Assembly: GCA_902494765.1 (NCBI GenBank)
Contig: CABUUK010000016.1
Coordinates: 1 to 37,115, forward strand
DNA from: an uncultured Collinsella sp.
GTDB taxonomy: Bacteria > Actinomycetota > Coriobacteriia > Coriobacteriales > Coriobacteriaceae
DNA length: 37,115 bases
Reading direction: 5' to 3'
The notes under the pieces are model-generated. The model was not told where the DNA came from. It saw only the letters and a list, made by a program, of their open reading frames with translations, and searched no databases. This document shows, piece after piece, positions 25,363 to 34,193 of the stretch; positions within the stretch are counted from its first letter, which is position 1; the number at the start of each line of letters is the position of its first letter. Both the position numbers and the translations under genes were made by a program.

Positions 25363-26176
25363 CTGGCTTGCGGTCGAGCAGCGTTACGAGCCCACGGGCG
25401 CTCGTCATCGCGTGATGCAAAAGAACGTCCTGCACCTGGCGAGCCTGCTTGAGCGGGTTCGCCTGGGTGGAGGCGCGCACGAGGGCGGGTCGATGGTCGA
25501 CCGCGCCCTTTCTTGCGTTTCGGCTCCGGTGCGCCTGGTGGGGATATTCGTTTGCGTCCTGTGCGTGTGCCTGACACAAAGCCCGCTGTACCTCATGTTG
25601 ATGGCGGCCATTGCGCTGGTGCTGGTCGCGGTGCGCCCCGCACGCGGGCTGCGTGCGACCATTGTACCGGCGCTCGGCGCCACGGGGCTTGCGGTGGTTC
25701 TGGCATTGCCTGCCCTGCTGCTGGGCGCGTCTGCCACGGGCGCCATGCTCAAGATCGCGCTCAAGACCTTCATTAATGTGTCGCTGGTGCTGGGCGTTTC
25801 GTGGACGCTTACCTGGAGCCGCATGTCGGCGGCGCTCAAGATGCTGCATCTACCCGACGAGGTCATCTTTACGTTTGATATGGCGCTCAAGCACATCGAG
25901 GTGCTGGGCCGAACGGCGCACGATCTGACCGAATCGGTCATGCTGCGCAGTGTGGGTCGCGCGCCTGAGGGGTTTTCGCGCACCGACTCGGTCGCGGGTA
26001 TCATGGGCATGACCTTTATCAAGGCGATGGAATGCAGCCGCGCGATGGACGAGGCCATGCTCTGCCGCGGCTTTGCCGGCGCGTATCCGGCTCCCGCGCG
26101 GAGCGGCTTTGGCTGGCGCGATGGGGTCTATGCGGTCGGCGTGGCGTTGCTCGCCGTGTTGTGTGCGGTACTGTAG
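25334..26176 (+). CDS. cbiQ: ECF transporter transmembrane component CbiQ
   Basis: EcfT-type membrane scaffold linking CbiM to the ATPase, 280 aa. Hydrophobic segments lie at about 65-125 and around 145, with the last near 260-280. The cytoplasmic coupling region contains both family motifs: LRSVGRAPEG and, about 50 residues on, AMDEAMLCRGF (the xRG motif). The start is GTG 25334 (AAGGA 6 nt upstream) or ATG 25340; both overlap the end of cbiM, indicating translational coupling. Second gene of the operon. Confidence 0.92.
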   Translation: MLMAIAELPSWLAVEQRYEPTGARHRVMQKNVLHLASLLERVRLGGGAHEGGSMVDRALSCVSAPVRLVGIFVCVLCVCLTQSPLYLMLMAAIALVLVAVRPARGLRATIVPALGATGLAVVLALPALLLGASATGAMLKIALKTFINVSLVLGVSWTLTWSRMSAALKMLHLPDEVIFTFDMALKHIEVLGRTAHDLTESVMLRSVGRAPEGFSRTDSVAGIMGMTFIKAMECSRAMDEAMLCRGFAGAYPAPARSGFGWRDGVYAVGVALLAVLCAVL

Positions 26177-26220
26177 CGCGGGCGGTCTAGCCGTCGATGT
26201 GAGTAGGGAAGGGCGACGTT

Positions 26221-26991
26221 TTGACGATCGATATGAATAGTGCGGCGGGCACGAACGGTGCGGGCGGCGCCGAGGGCGCGCCGCTTATTGAGTTGCGCGA
26301 CGTGGTGTTCTCCTATGCGGGGCATACGGTTGTCGATGGCGTGTCGCTGCAGGTCGATCGTGGTGAACTCGTTGCCCTGCTCGGTCCCAACGGCTGCGGT
26401 AAGACGACGATTATGCGTCTTATTAACGGCCTTGAACTCGCGGACGCAGGGGCATACCTGTTTGACGGGTGTATGGTCGATGCGGCATATCTCAAGGATT
26501 CCGCGACGGCCCAGCGGTTCCATCAGCGCGTGGGCTTTGTGTTCCAGAATGCCGACGCCCAGTTGTTCTGCGCTACGGTGGGTGAGGAAGTTGCTTTTGG
26601 TCCCGCGCAGATGGGGCTGCCGGCAGACGAGCTCGACCGTCGCGTGCACGATGCCATAGAACTGTTTCAAGTTGCCGACCTGGTCGATGCCTCGCCCTAT
26701 CAGCTTTCGGGTGGGCAAAAGAAGCGTGTGGCGCTGGCGGCAGTCGTATCGATGAACCCCGATATCTTGGTTCTCGACGAACCTACTAATGGGCTCGACG
26801 AGGATTCATGCGACATCGTGGTCAACTTCTTGCTGGCCTACGTCGCGGCGGGTAAGACGGTCTTGATGAGCACACATCACCAGGATTTGGTGCGACGCCT
26901 GAGTGCCCGTGCAATCTATATCGATCGATATCACCATGTGGTCGAGGCGCCTTCGCCGTCGTATGGAACCGAAAGCGGTGCTACGGACTAG
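26221..26991 (+). CDS. cbiO: ECF transporter ATPase CbiO
   Basis: ABC ATPase that powers the importer, 256 aa. Walker A GPNGCGKTT (55-63), Q-loop FQNADAQLF (the EcfA-type Q-loop), signature LSGGQKKR (from 162), Walker B LVLDEPTNGLD (from about 183) and H-loop MSTHH. A Gly/Ala-rich stretch of about 20 residues precedes the domain. The TTG start at 26221 has GGGAAGGG upstream; the ATG at 26233 is possible. Last gene of the operon, 44 nt after cbiQ. A weak hairpin (AGCCGC/GCGGCT, 27012-27027) may end the transcript. Only one ATPase is present, as usual for metal ECF systems. Confidence 0.95.
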   Translation: MTIDMNSAAGTNGAGGAEGAPLIELRDVVFSYAGHTVVDGVSLQVDRGELVALLGPNGCGKTTIMRLINGLELADAGAYLFDGCMVDAAYLKDSATAQRFHQRVGFVFQNADAQLFCATVGEEVAFGPAQMGLPADELDRRVHDAIELFQVADLVDASPYQLSGGQKKRVALAAVVSMNPDILVLDEPTNGLDEDSCDIVVNFLLAYVAAGKTVLMSTHHQDLVRRLSARAIYIDRYHHVVEAPSPSYGTESGATD

Positions 26992-27071
26992 TTGCTGCGT
27001 AGAGCGTGCGTAGCCGCTCGCGCGGCTTTGCCGTGATGGTATAGTTATCCAGGTTTTTTATGGGGGTGGCT

Positions 27072-27920
27072 ATGCCAAGCTGGAACATTCATATCGCTCA
27101 GACGGAGCGTTTGCTGGAGCGCACCGGTGCGCTTGCCAAGAGCGTGCGCGACCGCAATGCCTTTTTGTTTGGCTGCGTGGTTCCGGATATTTTCGTGGGC
27201 TATATGGTCCCTGGCATCGCCGATCCCATCCCGTACCGCATTACGCACTTTGCCAAGCCCGAGCCTATCCCTAAGCCGCGTGAGCACGAGTTCTGGGATA
27301 CCTATGTGGCACCGTTGCTTAAAAGTTCGCCCACCGGTGCGCCAGCCGCGGCGACCTCGATTATCGAGGAGCGCGAGCGACTGAATCGCGTGCACTATCC
27401 CCAGCGCTACAGGGATGCTGAGCCGGTTGTCGGTCCCGGCGCTCGTGAGTTCTCGCTTGCGTCCGAAGATGTGGCGCAGTCGTTGCTCGATTTGACACTG
27501 GGTGTCTGGTCGCATCTGGTGGCCGATACCGTATGGAATACGCGCGTGAATCAGTACCTGGAGGCGCACGGCGGCAAGCCGTGCGAGGAGTTCCGCATTA
27601 AAAAGCAAGGCGACTTTGACTGGTTCGGCAAGACGCTCGGCATTGTTTCGATTCCGCGCGCGACCGATCGCCTGTATACTGCGGCGACGCGTTTTGGGCA
27701 GTATCCCATCCATAAGGAGTATGTGCTCAAGACCATCGGCGTCATGCACGAGATTGTACGCGAAAACCCCGGCGATCCCGACCATCCGCCATACCGCCTG
27801 CTAACCGAGGAATTCTTCGACGCAACGTTTACCGAGGTCATCGAGCTGACCGAGGCGGGTTTTGCCGCCCGTGTCGAATCGCCCGATGTGCCTGCGCTGC
27901 CCCTGATTGCTAGCTGCTAG
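27072..27920 (+). CDS. Zinc-dependent phospholipase C-like protein
   Basis: 282 aa. The start at MPSWNIHI, a common beginning for the 'zinc dependent phospholipase C' family of Firmicutes and Coriobacteria, is preceded by GGGGGTGG; the ATG 12 nt earlier lacks spacing for a site. His and Asp residues fit the family: IHI (residues 5-7), GCVVPDIFVG (about 35-44), LGVWSHLVADTVWN (about 142-155) and HEIV near 225. No signal peptide is seen, so it is probably intracellular; enzyme activity is unproven for these cytoplasmic members. TATAGT just upstream (about 27038-27045) is a likely -10. The stop codon overlaps the stop of the convergent downstream gene. Confidence 0.75.
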   Translation: MPSWNIHIAQTERLLERTGALAKSVRDRNAFLFGCVVPDIFVGYMVPGIADPIPYRITHFAKPEPIPKPREHEFWDTYVAPLLKSSPTGAPAAATSIIEERERLNRVHYPQRYRDAEPVVGPGAREFSLASEDVAQSLLDLTLGVWSHLVADTVWNTRVNQYLEAHGGKPCEEFRIKKQGDFDWFGKTLGIVSIPRATDRLYTAATRFGQYPIHKEYVLKTIGVMHEIVRENPGDPDHPPYRLLTEEFFDATFTEVIELTEAGFAARVESPDVPALPLIASC

Positions 27921-28990
27921 CTGGCCGGCCCGGCAGTGAATAGCTCAACCCAATCGACAAGTAGCTCTTGCCGTAAGGTATCTTCGGCAATGCGCTCCTG
28001 TTTGGTCTTTGGGATGTGGGGAAGCCCGGCCTTTTTATGGATGAGCTCGGCTATGTGGTTGAAGCTCTTCTTCTCCTTGATCTGGTCATAGGTAATTTGG
28101 ATGACGTCGTAGCCCATGCTTGTGAGTGCGGTGGCGCGCTCGGCATCGGAGAGGCTCGCGGCTTCGCTGTCGTGGGCGGAGCGGCCTTGGCATTCAAGGA
28201 TGACGTCCATGCTGTCGGTGGCGCTTTCGATGAGGATATCGGCGTAGCAGCAGGTTTTGTCATACAGCGAACGCGCGGCTTCGCTGAGCGGGATGCGCGC
28301 GTTATTGGTGATGTCGATGCCCAGACCGCCCTCATCGCGGGGGAGCGAGATGAGAATTGACGTCTGGACTTCAAAGGGCGAGGCGGTCTGTCCTGTCATG
28401 CGCTCGGCGGCCCAGCGGAGCTGCTTAACGCCGCGCAGGCCTGCGGCCTGCTTGGCGAACGCGGCGATATCCGCTGCGGTAAGAAGCGGCGTGCGCTTCC
28501 ACAAGTTGGTGTCATTGCCCTTGGTGTCGTTAACTCGCTTCCAGCCGCAGCTGGGCGGAATGAGCTTAAGAGAAATAGCTTCATCGAGTTGTTGTTGCGT
28601 TCGCTCGCAGGGCTTAAACACTGCAAAGGAGCCGCACATCTCGTAGCAAGCCATGAGTAACTGGCTGCGTGAGACCTGCGTGGCAAGGCTGAGCAGCGTG
28701 AACTCCGGGGACGTGACATCAAATCCATGCTCAGTCTGCCTAAACGATCCAGGAGGCGGCTCTTGGGTTAGCAGACGGCTATGAAATAGCTTTCCGTTCG
28801 TGCGCTGTTTTCTTTCGCCCACGAATCTCCAAACTGGTGTGCCGAGCAAGTCTTTAAATACTGGTTGTTTTGAGTAGTTCACCAAGCGATGGTCATGGTC
28901 GGGCGGCAGGATTGCCGGATAGAGTCCCAGTATCTGGGGCGGGATGCGATAGTACTGAAAAGCCGTGGGTCCGCAGGCAAGAAATGACAT
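27917..28990 (-). CDS. Nuclease-like protein (AbiEi-like N-terminus, DUF559/Vsr-like C-terminus)
   Basis: 357 aa. The middle (about 90-120: FDVTSPEFTLLSLATQVS...LLMACYEMCG) resembles the 'TSPERTLLDLA' helix-turn region of AbiEi-type antitoxins. The C-terminus (about 240-335) resembles a PD-(D/E)XK fold of the DUF559/Vsr kind: YADILIES, then DVILECQGRSAHD with Asp262, Glu266 and a nearby His, then GYDVIQITYDQIKE. The usual Gly of the DG motif is present as CQG, but the catalytic Asp is replaced by Gln, so cutting activity is doubtful. The ribosome-binding site is weak (GGAT). Its stop codon overlaps that of the phospholipase-like gene by 4 nt. Function unknown; a stand-alone defence or DNA-binding protein is possible. 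Confidence 0.65.
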   Translation of the reverse strand: MSFLACGPTAFQYYRIPPQILGLYPAILPPDHDHRLVNYSKQPVFKDLLGTPVWRFVGERKQRTNGKLFHSRLLTQEPPPGSFRQTEHGFDVTSPEFTLLSLATQVSRSQLLMACYEMCGSFAVFKPCERTQQQLDEAISLKLIPPSCGWKRVNDTKGNDTNLWKRTPLLTAADIAAFAKQAAGLRGVKQLRWAAERMTGQTASPFEVQTSILISLPRDEGGLGIDITNNARIPLSEAARSLYDKTCCYADILIESATDSMDVILECQGRSAHDSEAASLSDAERATALTSMGYDVIQITYDQIKEKKSFNHIAELIHKKAGLPHIPKTKQERIAEDTLRQELLVDWVELFTAGPAS

Positions 28991-29036
28991 AGCGATCCGA
29001 TCGTTTGAGCGTAGTTTGGGCTAGAAAAGCTATCGG

Positions 29037-29166
29037 TTTCGGAAGTGCGGGGAAAAAGACAAACAGGCAAAGCACAAGCGGTATTTGAGCCAACTTTATC
29101 AGGGGTTTTGTTGAAATAAAAGGGTTTGTACTCGGAGGTAAGCAATTTTTCCCCGCACTTCCGAAA
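29037..29166. repeat. 130-bp element bounded by perfect 21-bp inverted repeats
   Basis: Arms 29037-29057 (TTTCGGAAGTGCGGGG then five A) and 29146-29166 are exact reverse complements, with 88 nt between. The inside is AT-rich with no reading frame. It lies in the gene-free stretch 28991-29407, upstream of the nuclease-like gene. The remainder of that stretch (29167-29344) shows nothing I can name. Confidence 0.75.
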
Positions 29167-29344
29167 ACCAGGTCGATCTGACTCTTGCTAAAACGATTTA
29201 TCAGCGTCGGTTAAGGTGTGGGTTTGCCACCGGGCGAACACTTTTAGCGCTTGGGACTTTATTTTTGGGCCTCGAAGGGTGGATTTCGCACATTTGGTAA
29301 AGAAATGAGTGCGTGTTTTGCTGTGCGCCGGCATTGGCACAGAA

Positions 29345-29379
29345 AAAGGGCCCGGAAGGCTTTGCCTTCCGGGCCCTTT
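29345..29379 (-). terminator. Terminator of pyk
   Basis: Perfect 16-bp stem AAAGGGCCCGGAAGGC (29345-29360 / 29364-29379) with a 3-nt loop, followed on the minus strand by a T-tract (five T). 29 nt after the pyruvate kinase stop. Confidence 0.9.
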
Positions 29380-29407
29380 GCAATGCAAGTGTGCTTGCAA
29401 GTACGAC

Positions 29408-30868
29408 TTAGCGCACCTGAGCGACGTAAGCGACGTTGGTCGAGGAGACCTTGTCCTCGAGCTGGACGCTCATGCGGGGATCGCCGGCGGTAGCGACGGT
29501 CAGGTCGCCGGTCTTGACGTAGCCGAGCTCCTTAGCGGTCTCAATCGCCTTGACGATCGTGCCGTTGACGGTGCCCTGGGTAATCTCGGCCTGGTGCGGG
29601 ATAACGCCCCAGTACATGATCATCTGCTGGACGGCCCACTCGTGGCGGGAGAACGCGCAGATCGGCATGTTGGGACGGAAGTGCGAAATCAGGCGAGCGG
29701 TACGACCGGTGGTCGTCGGCACGGTGATGCACTTGGCGCCAACGGTGGTGGCCATGTTCACAGCGGACATACCCACAACGTTGTTGACGACGCGGGTGCC
29801 GTGAGCGTCAGCCGGAACCTCGAGCGGAGCGTGAGCCGGGAGGTACTTCTCGGTCTCGAGAGCAATGCTGGCCTGCATCTTGACGGCCTCGACCGGGTAC
29901 TTACCGGCAGCGGACTCGCCGGAAAGCATAACGGCGTCGGTGCCGTCGTAGATGGCGTTAGCGACGTCGGCAACCTCGGCGCGCGTCGGGCGCGGGTTCT
30001 GCTGCATGGAGTCGAGCATCTGCGTAGCGGTGATAACGGGCTTGTAGGCCGCGTTGCACTTAGCGATGATCTCCTTCTGGATGTGCGGAACGAGCTCGGG
30101 CTTGATCTCGATGCCCAGGTCGCCACGGGCGACCATGATGCCGTCGGAAGCCTCGAGAATCTCGTCGAAGTTCTCGACGCCCAGGGCGCACTCGATCTTC
30201 GGGAAGATCGTCACGTGCTCGCCACCGTTCTCGCGGCAAAGCTTGCGGATGCCGCGGACGGACTCGCCGTCACGGATGAAGGAAGCGGCGATGTAGTCGA
30301 TGTTCTCGGTCAGGCCAAAGAGGATGTCCTGACGATCGCGCTCGGTGATGGCGGGCAGAGAGATGTTGACGTTGGGCATGTTGACGCCCTTGCGCTCGCC
30401 GATCAGGCCGTCGTTCTTGACGACGCAGGTCATGTCCTGGCCGTCGACGGACTCGACCTCGAGGGCAACCAGGCCGTCATCGATCAGGATGAGGGAGCCC
30501 TTCTCGACCTCGGAGGGCAGAGCCAGGTAGTCGAGGGAGATGTGCTCAGAGGTGCCGTGGAAATCCTCGGACGTGGGCTGAGCGGTGACGACGATCTTGT
30601 CGCCGGTCTTTACGGCAACCTTCTTGCCGTCGACCAGAAGGCCGGTGCGGACCTCGGGGCCCTTGGTGTCGAGCAGGATGCCGACGGGCAGACCGAGCTC
30701 CTTGGAAATACGACGGACGCGCTCGATGCGACCGTGGTGCTCGTCGTAGGATCCGTGCGAGAAGTTAAAACGGGCGACGTTCATGCCCGCCTTGATCATC
30801 TCGCGGATGGTCTCGTCGCTATCGCAGGCGGGACCCATGGTGCATACAATCTTGGTGCGCTTGTACAT
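29408..30868 (-). CDS. pyk: Pyruvate kinase
   Basis: Last step of glycolysis: PEP + ADP to pyruvate + ATP. 486 aa, the standard single-copy bacterial size without the extra C-terminal PEP-utiliser domain of some Firmicutes. Visible: KIVCTMGPAC at the N-terminus; the substrate/K+ loop ARFNFSHG with Arg33, Asn35, Ser37; LDTKGPEVRTG; FPKIEC with the catalytic Lys; the Mg/PEP site MVARGDLGIE; and ATQMLDSM...PTRAEVADVANAI..DGTDAVMLSGESA. GGAGG lies 5 nt before the ATG. Promoter -10 TATAAT at 30932-30937. Monocistronic with a strong terminator. Confidence 0.97.
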   Translation of the reverse strand: MYKRTKIVCTMGPACDSDETIREMIKAGMNVARFNFSHGSYDEHHGRIERVRRISKELGLPVGILLDTKGPEVRTGLLVDGKKVAVKTGDKIVVTAQPTSEDFHGTSEHISLDYLALPSEVEKGSLILIDDGLVALEVESVDGQDMTCVVKNDGLIGERKGVNMPNVNISLPAITERDRQDILFGLTENIDYIAASFIRDGESVRGIRKLCRENGGEHVTIFPKIECALGVENFDEILEASDGIMVARGDLGIEIKPELVPHIQKEIIAKCNAAYKPVITATQMLDSMQQNPRPTRAEVADVANAIYDGTDAVMLSGESAAGKYPVEAVKMQASIALETEKYLPAHAPLEVPADAHGTRVVNNVVGMSAVNMATTVGAKCITVPTTTGRTARLISHFRPNMPICAFSRHEWAVQQMIMYWGVIPHQAEITQGTVNGTIVKAIETAKELGYVKTGDLTVATAGDPRMSVQLEDKVSSTNVAYVAQVR

Positions 30869-31200
30869 TCAGACCTCCATCTGACATCGTCTTGCGCTGA
30901 TAGATAAACCATAAGAAATAAAACTGAGATGATTATAACGAAATGCCGACCGAATACCCCAAAAAATCGACCGTATGCCGAATTAGAAGTTCATTTTTTG
31001 CGAATAAACGGTATATGCAAAAACTTTACCAACCGTTCTAACCGCTGCTATCTGGGCGATATTTCAGTTTGATGATGCACCGAAGAAAAAACGTTTTATC
31101 AATGTCGAACATCATACGGTCTGCATCGTTGCACTCGAGCCGTGTTTCCAATTGGAATGTTTTGGCTAGACGCGCCGCTTTGGGGTACCATAGCTCCACT
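30869..31200. promoter_or_regulatory. AT-rich divergent control region between pyk and the P-type ATPase
   Basis: No gene. On the minus strand TATAAT (30932-30937) is the likely -10 for pyk. On the plus strand TTGGCT (31162-31167), 18-nt spacer, TACCAT (31186-31191) is the likely ATPase promoter. Between them are A/T-rich stretches and several near-copies of ACCGTATGCC / ACGGTATATGC, whose role is unclear. Confidence 0.5.
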
Positions 31201-31302
31201 ATCAACTGCCGCTCAGCACGGCAGCCTTGATGAGCCCTTGCCCTTCTCCTGGGAATTATGATCGGGCATCAATCTGCTGAGTGGCCCGAATCCCAGGAGG
31301 GG
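31201..31302 (+). promoter_or_regulatory. Structured 5' leader that can mask the ATPase ribosome-binding site
   Basis: The first hairpin is ATCAA.TGCCG / CGGCA..TTGAT (31201-31231). In the second, CTCCTGGGA (31246-31254) pairs with TCCCAGGAG (31291-31299), which contains the AGGAGG of the Shine-Dalgarno sequence, extended by TCGGGC/GCCCGA (31262-31267 / 31284-31289). In this fold the ribosome cannot bind. It matches no riboswitch class I know. Confidence 0.6.
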
Positions 31303-31309
31303 ACTCTAT

Positions 31310-33991
31310 ATGCAAAAGGAATACCTGTCCGCCGCGGCGGAGGTACTCAGCGACCAAGGTGTCGATGAGAACCTCGGCCTGAGCAACGACGAGGCGTCGT
31401 CGCGCCTCGCCAAGACAGGCCCTAACAAGCTCGAGGAAGCCGAGAAGACGCCGTTGTGGAAGCGCTTCTTTGAGCAGATGGCCGACCCCATGGTCATCAT
31501 GCTGATCGTTGCCGCCGTCATCAGTGCACTCACGGGCATGGTCAAGGGTGAGGCGGACTTTGCCGACGTCGCCATCATCATGTTCGTCGTTATCGTCAAC
31601 TCGGTGCTGGGCGTGGTTCAGGAGGCCAAGAGCGAGGAAGCTCTCGAGGCATTGCAGGAGATGAGCGCGGCGCAGTCCAAGGTTCTGCGCGACGGCAAGC
31701 TCGTGCACCTGCCGAGTGCCGAGCTCGTGCCTGGCGATGTGATCATGCTCGAGGCGGGCGACTCCGTCCCGGCCGACTGCCGCGTGCTCGAGAGCGCCAC
31801 GATGAAGATCGAAGAGGCTGCACTCACCGGCGAGTCCGTGCCTGTCGAGAAGCATGCCAACGTGATCGAGCTCGCCGCCGGCACCGACGACGTGCCGCTC
31901 GGCGACCGCAAGAACATGTGCTACATGGGCTCCACCGTGGTGTACGGCCGTGGCCGCGCCGTCGTAGTCGGTACCGGCATGAACACCGAGATGGGTAAGA
32001 TCGCCGGCGCCCTGGCCGAGGCCAAGGAAGAGCTCACGCCGCTGCAGGTGAAGCTTGCCGAGCTCAGCCGCATCCTCACCATCATGGTTATCGTCATCTG
32101 CGTCGTCATCTTTGGCGTTGATATCATCCGCCACGGCGTGGGCAACGTTCTTACCGACCCGACCGCCCTGCTCGATACCTTTATGGTTGCCGTCTCGCTC
32201 GCCGTCGCTGCCATCCCCGAGGGCCTGGTCGCCGTCGTGACCATCGTGCTGTCGCTTGGCGTGACCAAGATGGCCAAGCGCCAGGCAATCATCCGCAAGC
32301 TCTCTGCCGTCGAGACCCTTGGCTGCACGCAGACCATCTGCTCAGACAAGACCGGTACCCTTACCCAGAACAAGATGACCGTCGTCAAGCACGAGCTCGC
32401 CGCACCTAAGGAGAAGTTCCTGGCCGGCATGGCTCTGTGCTCCGATGCCCAGTGGGACGAGGGGCTGGGCGAGGCCGTGGGCGAGCCGACTGAGTGCGCG
32501 CTCGTCAACGACGCCGGCAAGGCGGGGCTCACCGGCCTTGCCGCCGAGCACCCGCGTGTGGGTGAGGCCCCGTTCGACTCTGGCCGCAAGATGATGTCCG
32601 TGGTCGTCGAGACTCTGGACGGCGAGTATGAGCAGTACACCAAGGGCGCGCCCGACGTGGTGATCGGCCTGTGCACCCATATCTACGACGGCGACAAGGT
32701 CGTTCCGCTGACCGAGGAGCGTCGTGCCGAGCTCGTGGCCGCCAACAAAGCCATGGCCGACGAGGCCCTGCGCGTACTGGCGCTGGCAAGCCGCACCTAC
32801 ACCGAGGTCCCGAGCGACTGCAGCCCCGCTGCGCTCGAGCACGACCTGGTCTTCTGCGGCCTGTCCGGCATGATTGACCCGGTCCGCCCCGAGGTTGCCG
32901 ACGCCATCCGCGAGGCCCACGATGCCGGTATCCGCACCGTCATGATCACGGGCGACCACATCGACACCGCCGTGGCCATCGCCAAGCAGCTGGGCATCGT
33001 CACCGATCGCAGCCATGCCATCACCGGTGCCGACCTTGATCGCATGAGCGACGAGGAACTCGACGCGCACATCGAGGACTACGGCGTGTACGCCCGCGTC
33101 CAGCCTGAGCACAAGACACGCATCGTCGAGGCTTGGAAGTCGCGCGACCAGATCGTGGCCATGACGGGCGACGGCGTCAACGACGCCCCGTCCATCAAGC
33201 GCGCCGACATCGGCGTTGGCATGGGCATCACCGGTACCGATGTCACCAAGAACGTCGCCGACATGGTGCTTGCCGACGACAATTTCGCCACCATCATCGG
33301 TGCCTGCGAAGAGGGTCGTCGCATCTACGACAACATCCGCAAGGTCATTCAGTTCCTGCTTTCGGCCAACCTTGCCGAGGTCTTCTCGGTATTCATCGCC
33401 ACGCTTATCGGCTTTACCATCTTCCAGCCGGTGCAGCTGCTGTGGGTGAACCTGGTCACCGACTGTTTCCCCGCGCTCGCGCTGGGCATGGAGGACGCCG
33501 AGGGTGACATCATGAAGCGCAAGCCGCGCAACGCCAAGGACGGTGTCTTTGCCGGACATATGGGTCTGGACTGCGTGGTCCAGGGCCTAATCATCACCGT
33601 GCTGGTGCTGGCGAGCTTCTTTGTGGGCGTGTACTTTGACATGGGCTACATCCACATCGCCGATATGATTGCCGGCAATGCCGACGAGGAAGGCGTGATG
33701 ATGGCGTTCATCACGCTCAACATGGTCGAGATTTTCCACTGCTTCAATATGCGCAGCCGTCGTGCGTCGCTGTTCACCATGAAGAAGCAGAACAAGTGGC
33801 TGTGGGCTTCCGCCGCGCTGGCGCTGGTGCTGACGGTGATCGTGACCGTGCAGCCGACGCTTGCCGAGATGTTCTTTGGCCCTGTGACGCTTGAGCTCAA
33901 GGGCGTTCTTGCCGCGCTGGGCCTGGCCTTCCTGATCATCCCGCTGATGGAGATCTACAAGGCGATCATGCGCGCGGTCGAAAAAGAGTAG
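31310..33991 (+). CDS. Ca2+-transporting-type P2A P-type ATPase
   Basis: 893-aa membrane pump of the SERCA-like group, probably exporting Ca2+. Phosphorylation motif SDKTGTLT with Asp346; actuator TGES (in LTGESVPVEKH); hinge TGDGVNDAPS. Residues equivalent to the SERCA calcium ligands are present: Glu304 in M4 (IPEGL), Asn687 and Glu690 in M5 (SANLAEV), Asn714, Thr717 and Asp718 in M6 (VNLVTD), so both calcium sites could form. About ten transmembrane segments. AGGAGGGG lies 7 nt before the ATG and sits inside a hairpin in the leader. Monocistronic; followed by a long palindrome and terminator. Mn2+ or other cations are not excluded. Confidence 0.93.
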   Translation: MQKEYLSAAAEVLSDQGVDENLGLSNDEASSRLAKTGPNKLEEAEKTPLWKRFFEQMADPMVIMLIVAAVISALTGMVKGEADFADVAIIMFVVIVNSVLGVVQEAKSEEALEALQEMSAAQSKVLRDGKLVHLPSAELVPGDVIMLEAGDSVPADCRVLESATMKIEEAALTGESVPVEKHANVIELAAGTDDVPLGDRKNMCYMGSTVVYGRGRAVVVGTGMNTEMGKIAGALAEAKEELTPLQVKLAELSRILTIMVIVICVVIFGVDIIRHGVGNVLTDPTALLDTFMVAVSLAVAAIPEGLVAVVTIVLSLGVTKMAKRQAIIRKLSAVETLGCTQTICSDKTGTLTQNKMTVVKHELAAPKEKFLAGMALCSDAQWDEGLGEAVGEPTECALVNDAGKAGLTGLAAEHPRVGEAPFDSGRKMMSVVVETLDGEYEQYTKGAPDVVIGLCTHIYDGDKVVPLTEERRAELVAANKAMADEALRVLALASRTYTEVPSDCSPAALEHDLVFCGLSGMIDPVRPEVADAIREAHDAGIRTVMITGDHIDTAVAIAKQLGIVTDRSHAITGADLDRMSDEELDAHIEDYGVYARVQPEHKTRIVEAWKSRDQIVAMTGDGVNDAPSIKRADIGVGMGITGTDVTKNVADMVLADDNFATIIGACEEGRRIYDNIRKVIQFLLSANLAEVFSVFIATLIGFTIFQPVQLLWVNLVTDCFPALALGMEDAEGDIMKRKPRNAKDGVFAGHMGLDCVVQGLIITVLVLASFFVGVYFDMGYIHIADMIAGNADEEGVMMAFITLNMVEIFHCFNMRSRRASLFTMKKQNKWLWASAALALVLTVIVTVQPTLAEMFFGPVTLELKGVLAALGLAFLIIPLMEIYKAIMRAVEKE

Positions 33992-34014
33992 GTCGAAAGG
34001 CCATCCCTCCCACC

Positions 34015-34105
34015 GGCCCGACCGCCTGCGGGGTTTCTTCTTCGCTGGTCCTCGCGCTTCGCGCTGCGGGATCGCTCAGAAGAAACCCCTCTCGGCGGTC
34101 GGGCC
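34015..34105. repeat. 91-nt two-tier palindrome after the P-type ATPase
   Basis: Outer arms GGCCCGACCGCC (34015-34026 / 34094-34105) and inner arms GGGGTTTCTTCT (34030-34041 / 34078-34089) are each perfect 12-bp stems. The tip adds GGTCC/GGGATC and GCGC-ttc-GCGC. There is no T-tract, so it is not a standard terminator; it could block 3' exonucleases or pause polymerase. Confidence 0.75.
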
Positions 34106-34147
34106 TTCGGACAACCTCTCGGGACCATAAGCTGAGGGAAAGTTTGT

Positions 34148-34182
34148 GAGCCGATCGAGCGTTTGCTCGACCGGCTCTTTTT
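34148..34182 (+). terminator. Terminator after the P-type ATPase
   Basis: GAGCCGATCGAGC pairs with GCTCGACCGGCTC (one mismatch), 4-nt loop, T5. The sequence CTCTTTTTGATTTA is repeated about 31 nt downstream, as if the terminator's 3' half had been duplicated. Confidence 0.85.
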
Positions 34183-34193
34183 GATTTAGGGCT

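Noticed and set aside
29188..29400. 70-codon minus-strand reading frame before the nuclease-like gene
   Set aside because: It runs through the pyk terminator hairpin and has no recognisable motif.
31201..31309. yybP-ykoY (Mn2+) riboswitch before the P-type ATPase
   Set aside because: The conserved GGGGAGUA-type segments and loop contacts of that class are not present, although the leader is structured.
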